Made by a program: the position numbers and the translations under genes
In this document: positions 36,965 to 45,696 of the stretch, one piece after another
Numbering within the stretch: the stretch's first letter is position 1
Layout: each line of letters opens with the position of its first letter
Source of the DNA: Thalassobium sp.
GTDB lineage: Bacteria; Pseudomonadota; Gammaproteobacteria; Pseudomonadales; Oceanobacteraceae
Assembly: GCA_002733205.1 (NCBI GenBank)
Contig: NVUW01000009.1
Span: 1 to 64,000, forward strand
Direction: 5' to 3'
DNA length: 64,000 nucleotides
The notes under the pieces: model-generated
The model's input: the letters and a program-made list of their open reading frames with translations, nothing else
What the model was told of the DNA's origin: nothing
Database searches by the model: none

Positions 36965-37450
36965 CAACATGCTGGTGACCAGCAGCTGATAATCCCCCGG
37001 CCCTTTCACAATAAACTCCATTTTATAGCGCCGGTCGGTAATGATGGACTCCGCCAGCGCTGTCAGGTGGCAAGCCGCACTGCTGAGTTCCGGCTGCGGC
37101 ATTTGCAGACGTACCTGATACTGCTCTTCCAGCTCTTTTACCCGTACCGTTGAAATGGCCTGGGTTTCACTGCCGGCAATGCCTTTGCGGATCCATTGCA
37201 GATAAATACCGTTCGGACCTTTGATATTAGTGCGGACGACACGGATATATCCCTCTCCGGCATCGGACTTCCACGGGCAGACCCGCTGCACCTGATCAAT
37301 CCAGACCGGCATTTTATACACGCCGGCAAAGGGCCAGGTTTCGCCCTCTTCGGCCGCAGACTCAGCGTTGGCTGTGACGTCCGTAGCTTTAACAGCAGCA
37401 GCCATCGGCCAGAACAGCAGCAAAACGGTAATAACGCGTGCTAATGTCAT
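36950..37450 (-). CDS. Secreted hypothetical protein
   Basis: 166 residues with signal peptide (MTLARVITVLLLFWPMAAAVKA). Mature part contains YKMPVWIDQVQRVCPWKSDAG, RVVRTNIKGPNGIYLQWI and a second Cys in SSAACHLTALAES, so a disulfide is possible. No family recognised. Confidence 0.7.
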   Translation of the reverse strand: MTLARVITVLLLFWPMAAAVKATDVTANAESAAEEGETWPFAGVYKMPVWIDQVQRVCPWKSDAGEGYIRVVRTNIKGPNGIYLQWIRKGIAGSETQAISTVRVKELEEQYQVRLQMPQPELSSAACHLTALAESIITDRRYKMEFIVKGPGDYQLLVTSMLQGGL

Positions 37451-37516
37451 AATGATCCTCCTGCCATTAAGCCTAGCAGCGATCTGTCTCAGCGCTCTGC
37501 CTGATGATGCCCGGCC

Positions 37517-38065
37517 TCAGGCCGAAAACACCGCCTGATTACTGCCGCCGGCATCCCACGACGGACGCTGATAACACACACTGAGAATGTAAAAGGTCTC
37601 CTCACCTTTCGGCAGGCGCACGGTCACTTCGTCATCAATGCGCTTACCTAATAGCCCCCGCGCCAGCGGCGCATCGACGCTGATATAGCCGCGCTTGAGG
37701 TCAATTTCGTCCTCGCCCACCAGACGATAGCGGTGGACGTTTTCCTCATCGTCTTCCAGTTCCAGCCAGGCACCAAAAAAGACTTTCTGCGGATCAGCCG
37801 GCAGCCGATCCACCACCGTCAGAATCTCCAGACGCTTCAGCAGAAAGCGGACACGACCGTCGATCTGGCGCAGGCGGCGTTTGCCGTAAATGTATTCGGC
37901 ATTTTCTGAGCGATCACCCAGCTTGGCCGCATCGGAGACTTCCTGCGTGACCTTTGGTCGTTCGGTTCGCCACAGATAGTCGTATTCTTTGCGTAAAGCC
38001 TGTTCCCCTTCGGGGGTAATCAGATGGCTGCGCTTGGGCAGCGGCTTTTTTTCCTGTTCACTCAT
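37517..38065 (-). CDS. greB: Transcription elongation factor GreB
   Basis: 182 residues from the ATG at 38065 (MSEQEKKPLPKRSHLITPEG). N-terminal coiled coil with acidic tip (KLGDRSENAEYIYGKRRLRQID) and C-terminal FKBP-like domain (ISVDAPLARGLLGKRIDDEV). Stimulates transcript cleavage by backtracked RNA polymerase. YIYGKRRLRQID is the GreB rather than GreA version. Confidence 0.92.
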   Translation of the reverse strand: MSEQEKKPLPKRSHLITPEGEQALRKEYDYLWRTERPKVTQEVSDAAKLGDRSENAEYIYGKRRLRQIDGRVRFLLKRLEILTVVDRLPADPQKVFFGAWLELEDDEENVHRYRLVGEDEIDLKRGYISVDAPLARGLLGKRIDDEVTVRLPKGEETFYILSVCYQRPSWDAGGSNQAVFSA

Positions 38066-38209
38066 AAACAACGGGGCCTGTACCAAAAGATTTCATGGTT
38101 TCGCAACAGAGTCATGTCAGGGTGTCAGTATGGGCATGCCTGAAGAGCAACGAACAGTATGCCAAAAGAACCGGAAAAACCGGCACGACAATCTGGATGA
38201 TGACGCAGA

Positions 38210-38476
38210 ATGATCAAACGCAGCGTAAAAATGGTGACCGGTATTCTGCTGTTGCTGCTGGGGATTATTATCACTCCGATGCCCATCCCGCTGGGCATTA
38301 TCCTGATCATCCTTGGCCTGTCCATGCTCGTCGGCACCATTCCGCAAGTGCGGCATTTTTTGCAGTTTATACGTCGCCGCTATCGCGCGTTTTCACACAA
38401 ACTCAACCGGATCAAACATCGCCTGCCGGCGTTTGCCCGTCAGCTGATTGAAGATACCGACCCCGACCAGCCTTGA
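38210..38476 (+). CDS. Small membrane protein
   Basis: 88 residues. Hydrophobic hairpin (VTGILLLLLGIIITPMPIPLGIILIILGLSML) then a basic amphipathic region (FIRRRYRAFSHKLNRIKHRL). Similar two-helix proteins with a central Pro-Met/Pro-Gly turn are common; function unknown. Confidence 0.65.
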   Translation: MIKRSVKMVTGILLLLLGIIITPMPIPLGIILIILGLSMLVGTIPQVRHFLQFIRRRYRAFSHKLNRIKHRLPAFARQLIEDTDPDQP

Positions 38477-38537
38477 GCAGCACGCTTTGCCTGCACCATA
38501 AAACCGGAAACACCCGCCGCTGTGCTAGCATAAAGAC

Positions 38538-39158
38538 ATGAATTCAGATGCCCTTTCTCCACTGGCGGCCAACGATACCGCCACTGACGACTTCGCACCC
38601 CTGCTCGAATTACTGAGCCTGCGTCTGGCCGATGGTCAGGCCTGCAGCGAATATGACCTGCTGTGCTGGCTGCAGGCACCTGAACAAGGCGTATTCCGAG
38701 CGGATGCTTTGCGTGACTCGCTGACCATGTTCCGCAGCCATTTTATTCTGATGCACTGCCTTTACCGCCTGCAGCAGCAATGGGCTGCTGAACAATCTGC
38801 CCTGCTGGAAATCAGCGCCCTCAGAATTTGCCGCCAGCCCTGGCCGCAGACCTCTCAGAGCAGCACGCTGGCGGAGCACCAGCCACTGGCTGAGTATTAT
38901 CTCGATCTCAGCCAGCTGAATACCGGCCAGGATGAAGTGGATGAACTGCTGCGCAGTTTCTGGCAAACGATGCTGCAGCCGGAACAGGAAGATCAGGATA
39001 TTGCTGAACTGCAACTCAGTAAGCCAGTGACAGGGGCGGATATTCGATTACAATATCGCCGCCTGGCCATGCAACACCATCCGGACCGTGGCGGTGATGT
39101 AAACCGTTTCCGCGATATTCAGGCCGCCTTTCAACGACTCAAGCACCGGTATTCATGA
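38538..39158 (+). CDS. DnaJ-related protein (C-terminal J-domain)
   Basis: 206 residues. The N-terminal part matches the DNAJ-related domain (LLELLSLRLADGQACSEYDLLCWLQ, FRSHFILMHCLYRLQQQW), and the C-terminus a J-domain with HPD (YRRLAMQHHPDRGGDVNRF). J-domain at the C-terminus is the hallmark of this co-chaperone family. Overlaps the next gene by four bases. Confidence 0.85.
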   Translation: MNSDALSPLAANDTATDDFAPLLELLSLRLADGQACSEYDLLCWLQAPEQGVFRADALRDSLTMFRSHFILMHCLYRLQQQWAAEQSALLEISALRICRQPWPQTSQSSTLAEHQPLAEYYLDLSQLNTGQDEVDELLRSFWQTMLQPEQEDQDIAELQLSKPVTGADIRLQYRRLAMQHHPDRGGDVNRFRDIQAAFQRLKHRYS

Positions 39159-40198
39159 TTAAGTTTTCTTTTCCGTTCGTTCTGCTCAGTGTGTTGCTCA
39201 GTTTCTCCGCCCACGCTCAACTGGTCATTCTGCAATACCATCATGTATCCACGGATACTCCTGCCTCCACCAGCATCAGCCCGGAAGGCTTTGCCAGCCA
39301 TCTGCAGTTGCTGGAGCAGGAGAATATGCATGTGATTGATCTCGGCCAGGCGCTGGCCAAAATCCGTGCAGGTGAATCATTGCCGGAGAAATCCGTCGCC
39401 ATTACCTTCGATGACGCCTATCGCTCGGTGTATGACAACGCCTATCCATTGCTGAAACAGCGCCAGTGGCCTTTTACCGTTTTCGTGAATACCAATGCGG
39501 TGGATGAACAACACGGCGTGGTGATGGACTGGAAACAACTGAAAGAACTACAGGACAACGGTGCCCTGATTGCCAACCACAGTGCCGATCACCCTTACCT
39601 CATTGCACGCCCCGATGGCATGACTCTCGATGCCTGGCTGACCCAGGAAGTGGCAGAACCGGAAGCCCGTCTGCAGAAAGAGCTGGGCACCAGTCATAAA
39701 CTGCTGGCCTATCCTTATGGTGAATTCGATCTGGAGATCATCGATTGGCTGGCAGCAAACGGTTATCTGGCTTTTGGTCAGCAATCCGGGCCGGTCGGCC
39801 CGATGTCTCATCCGCAGGCGCTGCCGCGCTTTCCGGCCTCGGGTATTTATGCCAACGTCAAAACCCTGAAAACCAAACTCTACACTCTCGCCCTGCCGGT
39901 GCCGCCAACACAACTGGTTGAACCGGTACTGGCCGAAGACAATCCGCCGACTCTGGCCATTCATTTCCCGGAAGTTGACCTGCGCCCGCGCCAGATCCAG
40001 TGTTTTGCCAGTGGTGAGGGGGCGATCAGTACGCAGACCGAGTCCGACAACGGCGTCGTGAATCTGATCACCCGTGCAGAAAACCCCATTCGCGGCGGCC
40101 GCAGCCGTTATAACTGTACAGCGCCCAGTATCCGCCACCGAGGTTGGTACTATTGGTATTCACAACTGTGGATTAACAGTGCAGTAAAATCACGCTGA
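39155..40198 (+). CDS. Polysaccharide deacetylase family protein
   Basis: 347 residues with signal peptide (MIKFSFPFVLLSVLLSFSAHA). NodB-like motifs: VAITFDDAYRSVYDNA (catalytic DD), ANHSADHPYL (metal His), YPYGEFD. C-terminal ~100 residues form a beta-rich domain ending GWYYWYSQLWINSAVKSR. De-N- or O-acetylase for an extracellular polysaccharide. Coupled to the DnaJ-related gene. A copy of its last 19 codons follows (40242-40298). Confidence 0.85.
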   Translation: MIKFSFPFVLLSVLLSFSAHAQLVILQYHHVSTDTPASTSISPEGFASHLQLLEQENMHVIDLGQALAKIRAGESLPEKSVAITFDDAYRSVYDNAYPLLKQRQWPFTVFVNTNAVDEQHGVVMDWKQLKELQDNGALIANHSADHPYLIARPDGMTLDAWLTQEVAEPEARLQKELGTSHKLLAYPYGEFDLEIIDWLAANGYLAFGQQSGPVGPMSHPQALPRFPASGIYANVKTLKTKLYTLALPVPPTQLVEPVLAEDNPPTLAIHFPEVDLRPRQIQCFASGEGAISTQTESDNGVVNLITRAENPIRGGRSRYNCTAPSIRHRGWYYWYSQLWINSAVKSR

Positions 40199-40298
40199 AA
40201 CCGGAAAACAACGGCGGCCAGCATCCGTCTGCCATCATTGTGGCTGGTACTATTGGTATTCACAGCTGTGGATTAACAGCGCAGTAGAATCACGCTGA
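40142..40298. repeat. 57-bp direct repeat: deacetylase tail and an orphan second copy
   Basis: 40142-40198 and 40242-40298, exactly 100 bp apart. The second copy differs at a handful of positions, nearly all third-codon synonymous (plus one Lys to Glu), still encodes GWYYWYSQLWINSAVESR and still ends in TGA. It looks like the leftover 3' end of a paralogous gene. Confidence 0.85.
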
Positions 40299-40308
40299 CA
40301 AGCAGACC

Positions 40309-41007
40309 TCAGAGCAAACGGCGCGACAGCTGATTTAACTGTTGCTCGCGCTGCTTCCAGTCCGGCAGACACTGAGTCATCAACGCTTTAAACCCCGCAC
40401 CATGATCAAAGTGGCGCAGATGACACAGTTCATGCACCACCACCAATTCCAGCAACTCAGGCGGTAACTGCATCAAAGCCAGATTCAGGTTGATATAGCC
40501 GCGCTGCGACAGACTGCCCCAACGGGTGCGCATCTTTTTAATACGCAATTGCGGACGGCGTACATCAAACTGGCTGAAAAACGGCCACCAGCGCTCAATC
40601 ATCTGCGGATATTCATGGCGCGCTTCAGCTCTGAGCCAGGCATCCAATGCCTGCTCAATCTGTGCAGGCTGCCAGCTTTCCGGCACCCAGACCGCCAGTT
40701 CGGCCACCATAAACTCGTCCAGCGCACTGCGCTTAAAGGGTAACTCACGGCCACGGATCAGGACGCTTTGCTGCGCTACCTGCTGTCGTGCCAGCACTTC
40801 ACTGCGGCGTTTCAGCAACCAATCGTGGTTAGCATTAACAAAAGCCAGCACATCGGCCTTCGGGTACCCCAGCGGAATACGCAGATCAACGTCGCCATCG
40901 GCATTAATCAGCATGCGCATACTCTTACGCCGCATCGCTGACAAATGAACAGCGACCTGCTCACCGCCCACTGTCAGCCAGAATTGTTGTTTGTAAGATT
41001 TCCGCAC
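40309..41007 (-). CDS. YgjP-like metallopeptidase (DUF45, SprT/WLM-type)
   Basis: 232 residues. Zinc motif HELCHLRHFDHG (HExxH...H), RWGSLSQRGYINLNLALMQLP typical of the YgjP/DUF45 family. Associated in other bacteria with type I restriction loci, not here. Substrate unknown. Confidence 0.88.
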   Translation of the reverse strand: MRKSYKQQFWLTVGGEQVAVHLSAMRRKSMRMLINADGDVDLRIPLGYPKADVLAFVNANHDWLLKRRSEVLARQQVAQQSVLIRGRELPFKRSALDEFMVAELAVWVPESWQPAQIEQALDAWLRAEARHEYPQMIERWWPFFSQFDVRRPQLRIKKMRTRWGSLSQRGYINLNLALMQLPPELLELVVVHELCHLRHFDHGAGFKALMTQCLPDWKQREQQLNQLSRRLL

Positions 41008-41051
41008 GGTCTCAAGCCTGTTAGGATTAGCGCCAAATTCAGGAGTAGCGT

Positions 41052-41627
41052 ATGTCCGACCTCAATAGTATCCCATCCCTTAATGAAGACGAACTGGAAA
41101 CCCTGGGCGTATTGCTCGAAGACGAAGCCGACCGCCAGGACAGTTTCGATTTCTTCGCCGTTCACGGTCTGATGACGGCACTGATCGCCGGTCCGGTTGA
41201 ATTCAATGTTCAGCAAGTCTGGGATTGCGCCTTCGACGAACAACTGGGCTTCAGCAAAGCCGAGAAAGAGCAGGTTAATGCCCTGCTGCTTAAACTGGGC
41301 AAAGAAATTCAGGCATGGCTGGATTCCGGCCAGGACTTCCCGGTTCCTGCCGACCTGACGCTGGTCGACGATGAAGAAGAGCCACCGCTGGAAAGCTGGG
41401 CCATGGGGTTTATGACCGGAGTCCTGCTGCAGGAAGAACAATGGTATGCGCGTGAAGAAGAAACCGTTGCCCAGCACCTGTTCCCGATTATGTATGCCTC
41501 AGGCCTGTTTATGGACGAGCCGGAGATGGAAGACATCGACGATGACATCGACCTGTCGAATCAGATGTGCAGTAATATTCCTGCAGCCGTCGTTGAGCTG
41601 TATCTGTTGTTGCACGCCGAAGACTGA
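41052..41627 (+). CDS. UPF0149 / YecA-YgfB family protein
   Basis: 191 residues. N-terminal LNEDELETLGVLLEDEADRQ and FFAVHGLMTALIAGP, then SWAMGFMTGVL, the UPF0149 pattern. YgfB-type proteins lack the zinc-binding SEC-C tail, as here. YgfB in Pseudomonas modulates the alpA-ampDh3 pathway; role here unproven. Confidence 0.85.
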   Translation: MSDLNSIPSLNEDELETLGVLLEDEADRQDSFDFFAVHGLMTALIAGPVEFNVQQVWDCAFDEQLGFSKAEKEQVNALLLKLGKEIQAWLDSGQDFPVPADLTLVDDEEEPPLESWAMGFMTGVLLQEEQWYAREEETVAQHLFPIMYASGLFMDEPEMEDIDDDIDLSNQMCSNIPAAVVELYLLLHAED

Positions 41628-41651
41628 CACAGCACCCAGCGTGACACACAT

Positions 41652-41681
41652 AAAAAAGCCCGGATATTTCCGGGCTTTTTT
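41652..41681 (+). terminator. Bidirectional rho-independent terminator
   Basis: AAAAAAGCCCGG ATATTT CCGGGCTTTTTT between converging genes. Confidence 0.9.
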
Positions 41682-41705
41682 ATGTGTTAAAAGAATCAGA
41701 ATACG

Positions 41706-43070
41706 TTATGCGCCGACGTTACGTACCCACACTTCCACCCGGCGGTTTTTATTACGTCCTTCCATCCCATTAACAGAAGCAACCGGCAGGTTTTCACCAT
41801 AGCCGACCGAGTTTTTCGGATAAATGCCGTAACGCACCAGCTCTCGACGCACCGCCATGGCGCGTAATTTGGATAATAACTGCGAACGTTTTTCGGTTTT
41901 CTTTTTATCGCCAAAACCAATCAGAACCACTTCAGCGGAACCGTTGGCGTGCAGGAAATCGGCCAGACGCTCCAGATCTTTCAGGGCTTTGTTATCCAGC
42001 TTGGCGCTGCCTTCCTGAAAACGGAAATTAATGGTTAAACGCTTGGCATCGGAAGTCAGCTGGCGAAAATCTTCTGGTAATTCATCGTAGAATTCCGGCA
42101 TCACCGCTTTTAATTCCTGCGAAATAAAGCCTGTATCAGCAACGATTTGTTGCCCGGCATCCTGCAGTGAAAAATCAATAAATTCTTTAACGTAAGCATT
42201 CGCCGGTTCATCATCGGTGTACATAAACAAACGACGGGACAGTGCGTAATCTTCGGTCGCGACGGTCAGTTTGTTCGGCAGCAACGACTTAGCACTGCCA
42301 TCAGATACCGACAACAACCGCGCAGAGCGTACCGACGACAAGCCGACAAAACCAATTCCGGCACTGTCAGCGGATACACGGTCCGATAACTCCGCATTGG
42401 ATTCAAAGCGCTCGGCATCGGCAATTAACGTACGATCGCCTAATACCATGCCACTGAAGCTATCCCAGGTACCGGACTTATCATCACGGGCATACACATG
42501 AATCGGGCCTGGCTTGCCACCCACTTCAGACCAGTCGCTGTAACCACCGGAGAATATCTCGGCAATTTCTTCCACGCTCAGATCACTGACCGGATTATCC
42601 GGATGCACAATAATGGCCAGACCATCAATCCCGATAATGTGTTCGCTGCCCGGGCTGCGCATATTGGCCAGCGGCTGCAGTAAATTAAATTCTTTATCTT
42701 TAACCGGGCGGGAAGCGGCGGCGATATCGGCACGCCCTGACGCCAGGCCTTTAAAACCAGTACCGGATCCGTGGGCTGCAATGTTTACCGTCAACCGGGT
42801 ACGGGTGGGCGCGTAAAAGCCACTGACCTGAACCTCGTTCTCAACATCGGTATTTTGCACGGCAATGTTTTCTGCACCTTTTTCCTGCAGCCAGGCTTTC
42901 ACCAGATTGGGGGCCAGTTCGGCGCCAATGGTGTTCGATCCCTGAACAGAAAAAAGATTAATTTCGCCATCAACCGGCAGCCCCTCAAAAGGTGCTGAAG
43001 GCTCGGCGTAAGCCGTCGCAGCAGAGATAAGAGTTAAAGCGGAAAAGAAAACATTGCGCCAGAAATTCAT
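41706..43070 (-). CDS. PstS-like phosphate-binding domain fused to an OmpA domain
   Basis: 454 residues from the ATG at 43070 (MNFWRNVFFSALTLISAATAYA, signal peptide). Residues ~30-330 form a PstS-type binding domain (VQGSNTIGAELAPNLVKAWL, HGSGTGFKGLASGRADIAAASRPVK, YARDDKSGTWDSFSGMVLGD). Residues ~345-454 form an OmpA/MotB peptidoglycan-binding domain (INFRFQEGSAKLDNKALKDLE, VVLIGFGDKK, VGYGENLPVASV...GRNKNRRVEVWV). A phosphate binder tethered to the cell wall; no pst transporter genes adjoin. Confidence 0.88.
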   Translation of the reverse strand: MNFWRNVFFSALTLISAATAYAEPSAPFEGLPVDGEINLFSVQGSNTIGAELAPNLVKAWLQEKGAENIAVQNTDVENEVQVSGFYAPTRTRLTVNIAAHGSGTGFKGLASGRADIAAASRPVKDKEFNLLQPLANMRSPGSEHIIGIDGLAIIVHPDNPVSDLSVEEIAEIFSGGYSDWSEVGGKPGPIHVYARDDKSGTWDSFSGMVLGDRTLIADAERFESNAELSDRVSADSAGIGFVGLSSVRSARLLSVSDGSAKSLLPNKLTVATEDYALSRRLFMYTDDEPANAYVKEFIDFSLQDAGQQIVADTGFISQELKAVMPEFYDELPEDFRQLTSDAKRLTINFRFQEGSAKLDNKALKDLERLADFLHANGSAEVVLIGFGDKKKTEKRSQLLSKLRAMAVRRELVRYGIYPKNSVGYGENLPVASVNGMEGRNKNRRVEVWVRNVGA

Positions 43071-43200
43071 AAGACTTACTTCTGAGTTTAAATTTGGGCG
43101 CGATTGTATGACGCTTTTGTGACAATGCAATGACAAATGTCAGGAGGCCAGGACGATGAGTGGCAACCTCAGAATAAAAACCTGCAGCGCCGCGTACGGC

Positions 43201-43863
43201 TTAAGGTTTTTGGCTAACGTCCCGAATATGAGACAGATGCGCGCTGACATACGGTTCCTGAGTAACCATTTTTCGCATATTTTTCAGTGTGTAATAAGGC
43301 GCTTCAACCACCATGCTGTTGGCCAGCCAGGCTGGAATCCCCCCTGCCGGGTCTGCATGCACCTGATAAATCACCATAACCCAACCATCATCCTGTGGCT
43401 GAAATTCCCAGAAGCCCTGCATATCGGTTATACGGATAAACTCATCATTGGCCGGGAACACATCGTTGCGGACCTGCATATCAATATGCACTGTGCCAAG
43501 GGCCGAATCCTGAGTAAGAACACTGTCAATGACACTGTCACGGTCTTTCACCGGCCAGGGAGCCTCTGTCACCATATAAAATAAACGCTGCTGCGCAGAG
43601 ATCTGCTCGATGACTTCCAGTGCACGGCAATTATGTATCCACTGCGGGCCGGCTTTATTATCTTCAATCAGAGCCACCAGCGCAGACAGCGATGTCTGCA
43701 CACGCAGCTCGCCACGAAACTCGCGCATGTCAGAATGTTCTGCGGCACGGGTGTACACACGAATCTGATGACTCTTATCCTCTTTTGCCAATTCCCAGTC
43801 CGCCATACAGACCTGGCTCAACAACAAAGACACCACGACCAGCAGACGAGCAGCCAACCACAT
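43201..43863 (-). CDS. START-domain lipid-binding-like protein
   Basis: 220 residues with signal peptide (MWLAARLLVVVSLLLSQVCMA). START-type pattern: WELAKEDKSHQIRVYTRAAE, MREFRGELRVQTSLSALVALI, EAPWPVKDRDSVIDSVL, GFWEFQPQDDGWVMVIYQ. Bacterial periplasmic START proteins are poorly characterised; ligand unknown. Confidence 0.85.
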   Translation of the reverse strand: MWLAARLLVVVSLLLSQVCMADWELAKEDKSHQIRVYTRAAEHSDMREFRGELRVQTSLSALVALIEDNKAGPQWIHNCRALEVIEQISAQQRLFYMVTEAPWPVKDRDSVIDSVLTQDSALGTVHIDMQVRNDVFPANDEFIRITDMQGFWEFQPQDDGWVMVIYQVHADPAGGIPAWLANSMVVEAPYYTLKNMRKMVTQEPYVSAHLSHIRDVSQKP

Positions 43864-44024
43864 AAATAGATCTCGCTATGCTTGATTACAGGCCGGAGCA
43901 TGCCTGCACTTTTATGATCACTGTAGGTGCACATCAGCCAAAATAGCGCTGTCATAATCGGCAGAACCAGCGCGAAAATCAGCCCGGAAGTACAGGGCCT
44001 ATGATGCCCCGCTGTCGGCTCTGG

Positions 44025-44321
44025 TCAATGACCGCCATGACACTGAGGGGACGGCGGCACGGTCGCTTCCTGCCATTCCTGTGGTGAATAAAGATGCAAA
44101 GCCAAGGCATGCACCGGCCCTGAAAGCTCTTCAGCCAGCAACTGGTATACCTGCTGATGACGGGCCACCGGGCGTTTGCCATTAAACGCATCACTGACGA
44201 CCACCAGCTTGAAGTGTGAGTCAGTGGCTGGCCCGGCATGCATATGGCTTTCGTTAACAATATCCAGATGCGAAGGGCTTAAAACAGCGAGTTTGGAGGC
44301 AATAGATTCAGCGATGTTCAT
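44025..44321 (-). CDS. BolA-family protein
   Basis: 98 residues from MNIAESIASKLAVLSPSHLD (ATG at 44321; the frame runs further upstream without support). ESHMHAGPATDSHFKLVVVSDAFNGKRPVARHQQVYQLL is the BolA class-II KH-like core. BolA proteins partner with monothiol glutaredoxins in Fe-S trafficking or act as regulators. His-rich end (QCHGGH). Confidence 0.88.
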   Translation of the reverse strand: MNIAESIASKLAVLSPSHLDIVNESHMHAGPATDSHFKLVVVSDAFNGKRPVARHQQVYQLLAEELSGPVHALALHLYSPQEWQEATVPPSPQCHGGH

Positions 44322-44444
44322 GTTCGGCCTATTAGAAAAGATGACAACAATGGCTACTATAAAACAACCGCGGACAGTTGCACAAAACCTATGTAAACAT
44401 ATACAGTACCGGACTGAATTTGAACCACCAGACGGAAGCCAATC

Positions 44445-45059
44445 ATGCAGGATATCGATACCACCAGCACCCAATCTCTTGTTGATCGTTACTACGAAGA
44501 AGAGAAAGCAAAACGTGAGCGCGAGCAGACTCTGGCCGCTTTCACCATGCGCCTGGACGCCAACGATCTGGCCATGCTTAACGTTATTGCCCGTCGCTTC
44601 CGCAAGAATCGTGATGAAATCGCTCAGGAAGTGTTGTCCAACGCTCTGATTGATCTGTTTGCCCGCCTGGACAGCGGTGAGCGTAAACTGCTGGCCCGTG
44701 ATGCCGATGAAGCTGCCCGCTCAATCGCCGATGAAATTGCCGAAGAAAACGGCATTCGCAGTGTTGAAGTTAAAACCGGTGTCTGGGCCAACCATGACCG
44801 TCAGATCACCAAAATCGAACGTAAGAAGGCCAAAATGCAGGAGTCCGATAATCGTCCGCAGGCTAACAACGCCGATAACGATGACTCTGACGATGACGCC
44901 TCTCAAGCAGACGAGCCGTCTGACAACCAGACACTGACAGCTCAGGCAGACAATACTGCAATGGCATCAGCGGACACCAACCCTGAAACAGAAACAGTCG
45001 CGCAGGAAGAAGCGAAAGAAACAGAAGAGAATCAGCCAATGTCGATGTTCGGCAGCTGA
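44445..45059 (+). CDS. Hypothetical protein with RHH-like segment and acidic tail
   Basis: 204 residues, GGAAG before the ATG. Residues ~25-70 (AFTMRLDANDLAMLNVIARRFRKN...EIAQEVLSNAL) resemble a ribbon-helix-helix DNA-binding fold. A basic linker (KIERKKAK) and a long disordered Asp/Glu/Asn/Thr-rich tail follow, ending PMSMFGS. Possibly a chromosomal regulator; not established. Confidence 0.6.
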   Translation: MQDIDTTSTQSLVDRYYEEEKAKREREQTLAAFTMRLDANDLAMLNVIARRFRKNRDEIAQEVLSNALIDLFARLDSGERKLLARDADEAARSIADEIAEENGIRSVEVKTGVWANHDRQITKIERKKAKMQESDNRPQANNADNDDSDDDASQADEPSDNQTLTAQADNTAMASADTNPETETVAQEEAKETEENQPMSMFGS

Positions 45060-45297
45060 TTCATAATGCAGGCAGAAACAAGCGCTGTAACGCAGCTCTC
45101 GTTTCTGCTGGCTTGTTTTCACCAGCCCGCCTTCGCAACCCTGGTGTAGCAGTAGCAGATCACAGGCTGAAACATGAACAGCCAGAGCGCTGAAGTGAAC
45201 GAAGCCCCTGGCGCACTCACACCAGATTCAATCGCCGATGCAGCACCGTGTTAACGAAAACGCTCAGCGCGGGATAAATACCGTCAACCCAGATCCG
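45060..45297. other. Gene-free region
   Basis: No gene, repeat or RNA feature could be supported between the RHH-like gene and the minus-strand small gene. Confidence 0.5.
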
Positions 45298-45489
45298 CTA
45301 CTTGCGCCACAGGCGCAGTTCTCTGAACTCCCCCGGCCCCGCTTCAACCCAGACAATCTCAGCCTGATCTGAGAAGACAAATTTATTGCCGAGCAGAAAG
45401 CCTGCCCGTCGCCGACCGGACACCGTTGCCGAGGCCTGACGCCCCTGCTTTTTGGCGCTCCGGGCAAAATTTTCTTGTAAGACATCCAT
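45298..45489 (-). CDS. Small basic hypothetical protein
   Basis: 63 residues from the ATG at 45489 (MDVLQENFARSAKKQGRQAS), with GGAGA upstream. It has TVSGRRRAGFLLGNKFVFSD and ends ELRLWRK. No family recognised. Confidence 0.55.
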   Translation of the reverse strand: MDVLQENFARSAKKQGRQASATVSGRRRAGFLLGNKFVFSDQAEIVWVEAGPGEFRELRLWRK

Positions 45490-45696
45490 AGTTGTCTCCA
45501 ATCCAATCAATTTCACCTTGCCGATTGAGATTAACTTACCCCTCAATTGTGACAGTCCAGTGTCGGAGATTTTCACCGGTTAACGCAGTATCTATCGGTC
45601 TTCAGGCCACTGCGTTCAAGTGAGCGGTTGCTCTCCACTGGCCTTGCTTTACAATGTGCCGCCCTTTTAATCACTCGTCAATTGGAAAGCGTCACT

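Noticed and set aside
44322-44474. N-terminal extension of the BolA protein
   Set aside because: The extension is composed like antisense of the upstream promoter and overlaps the divergent gene start; BolA family length fits the ATG at 44321.
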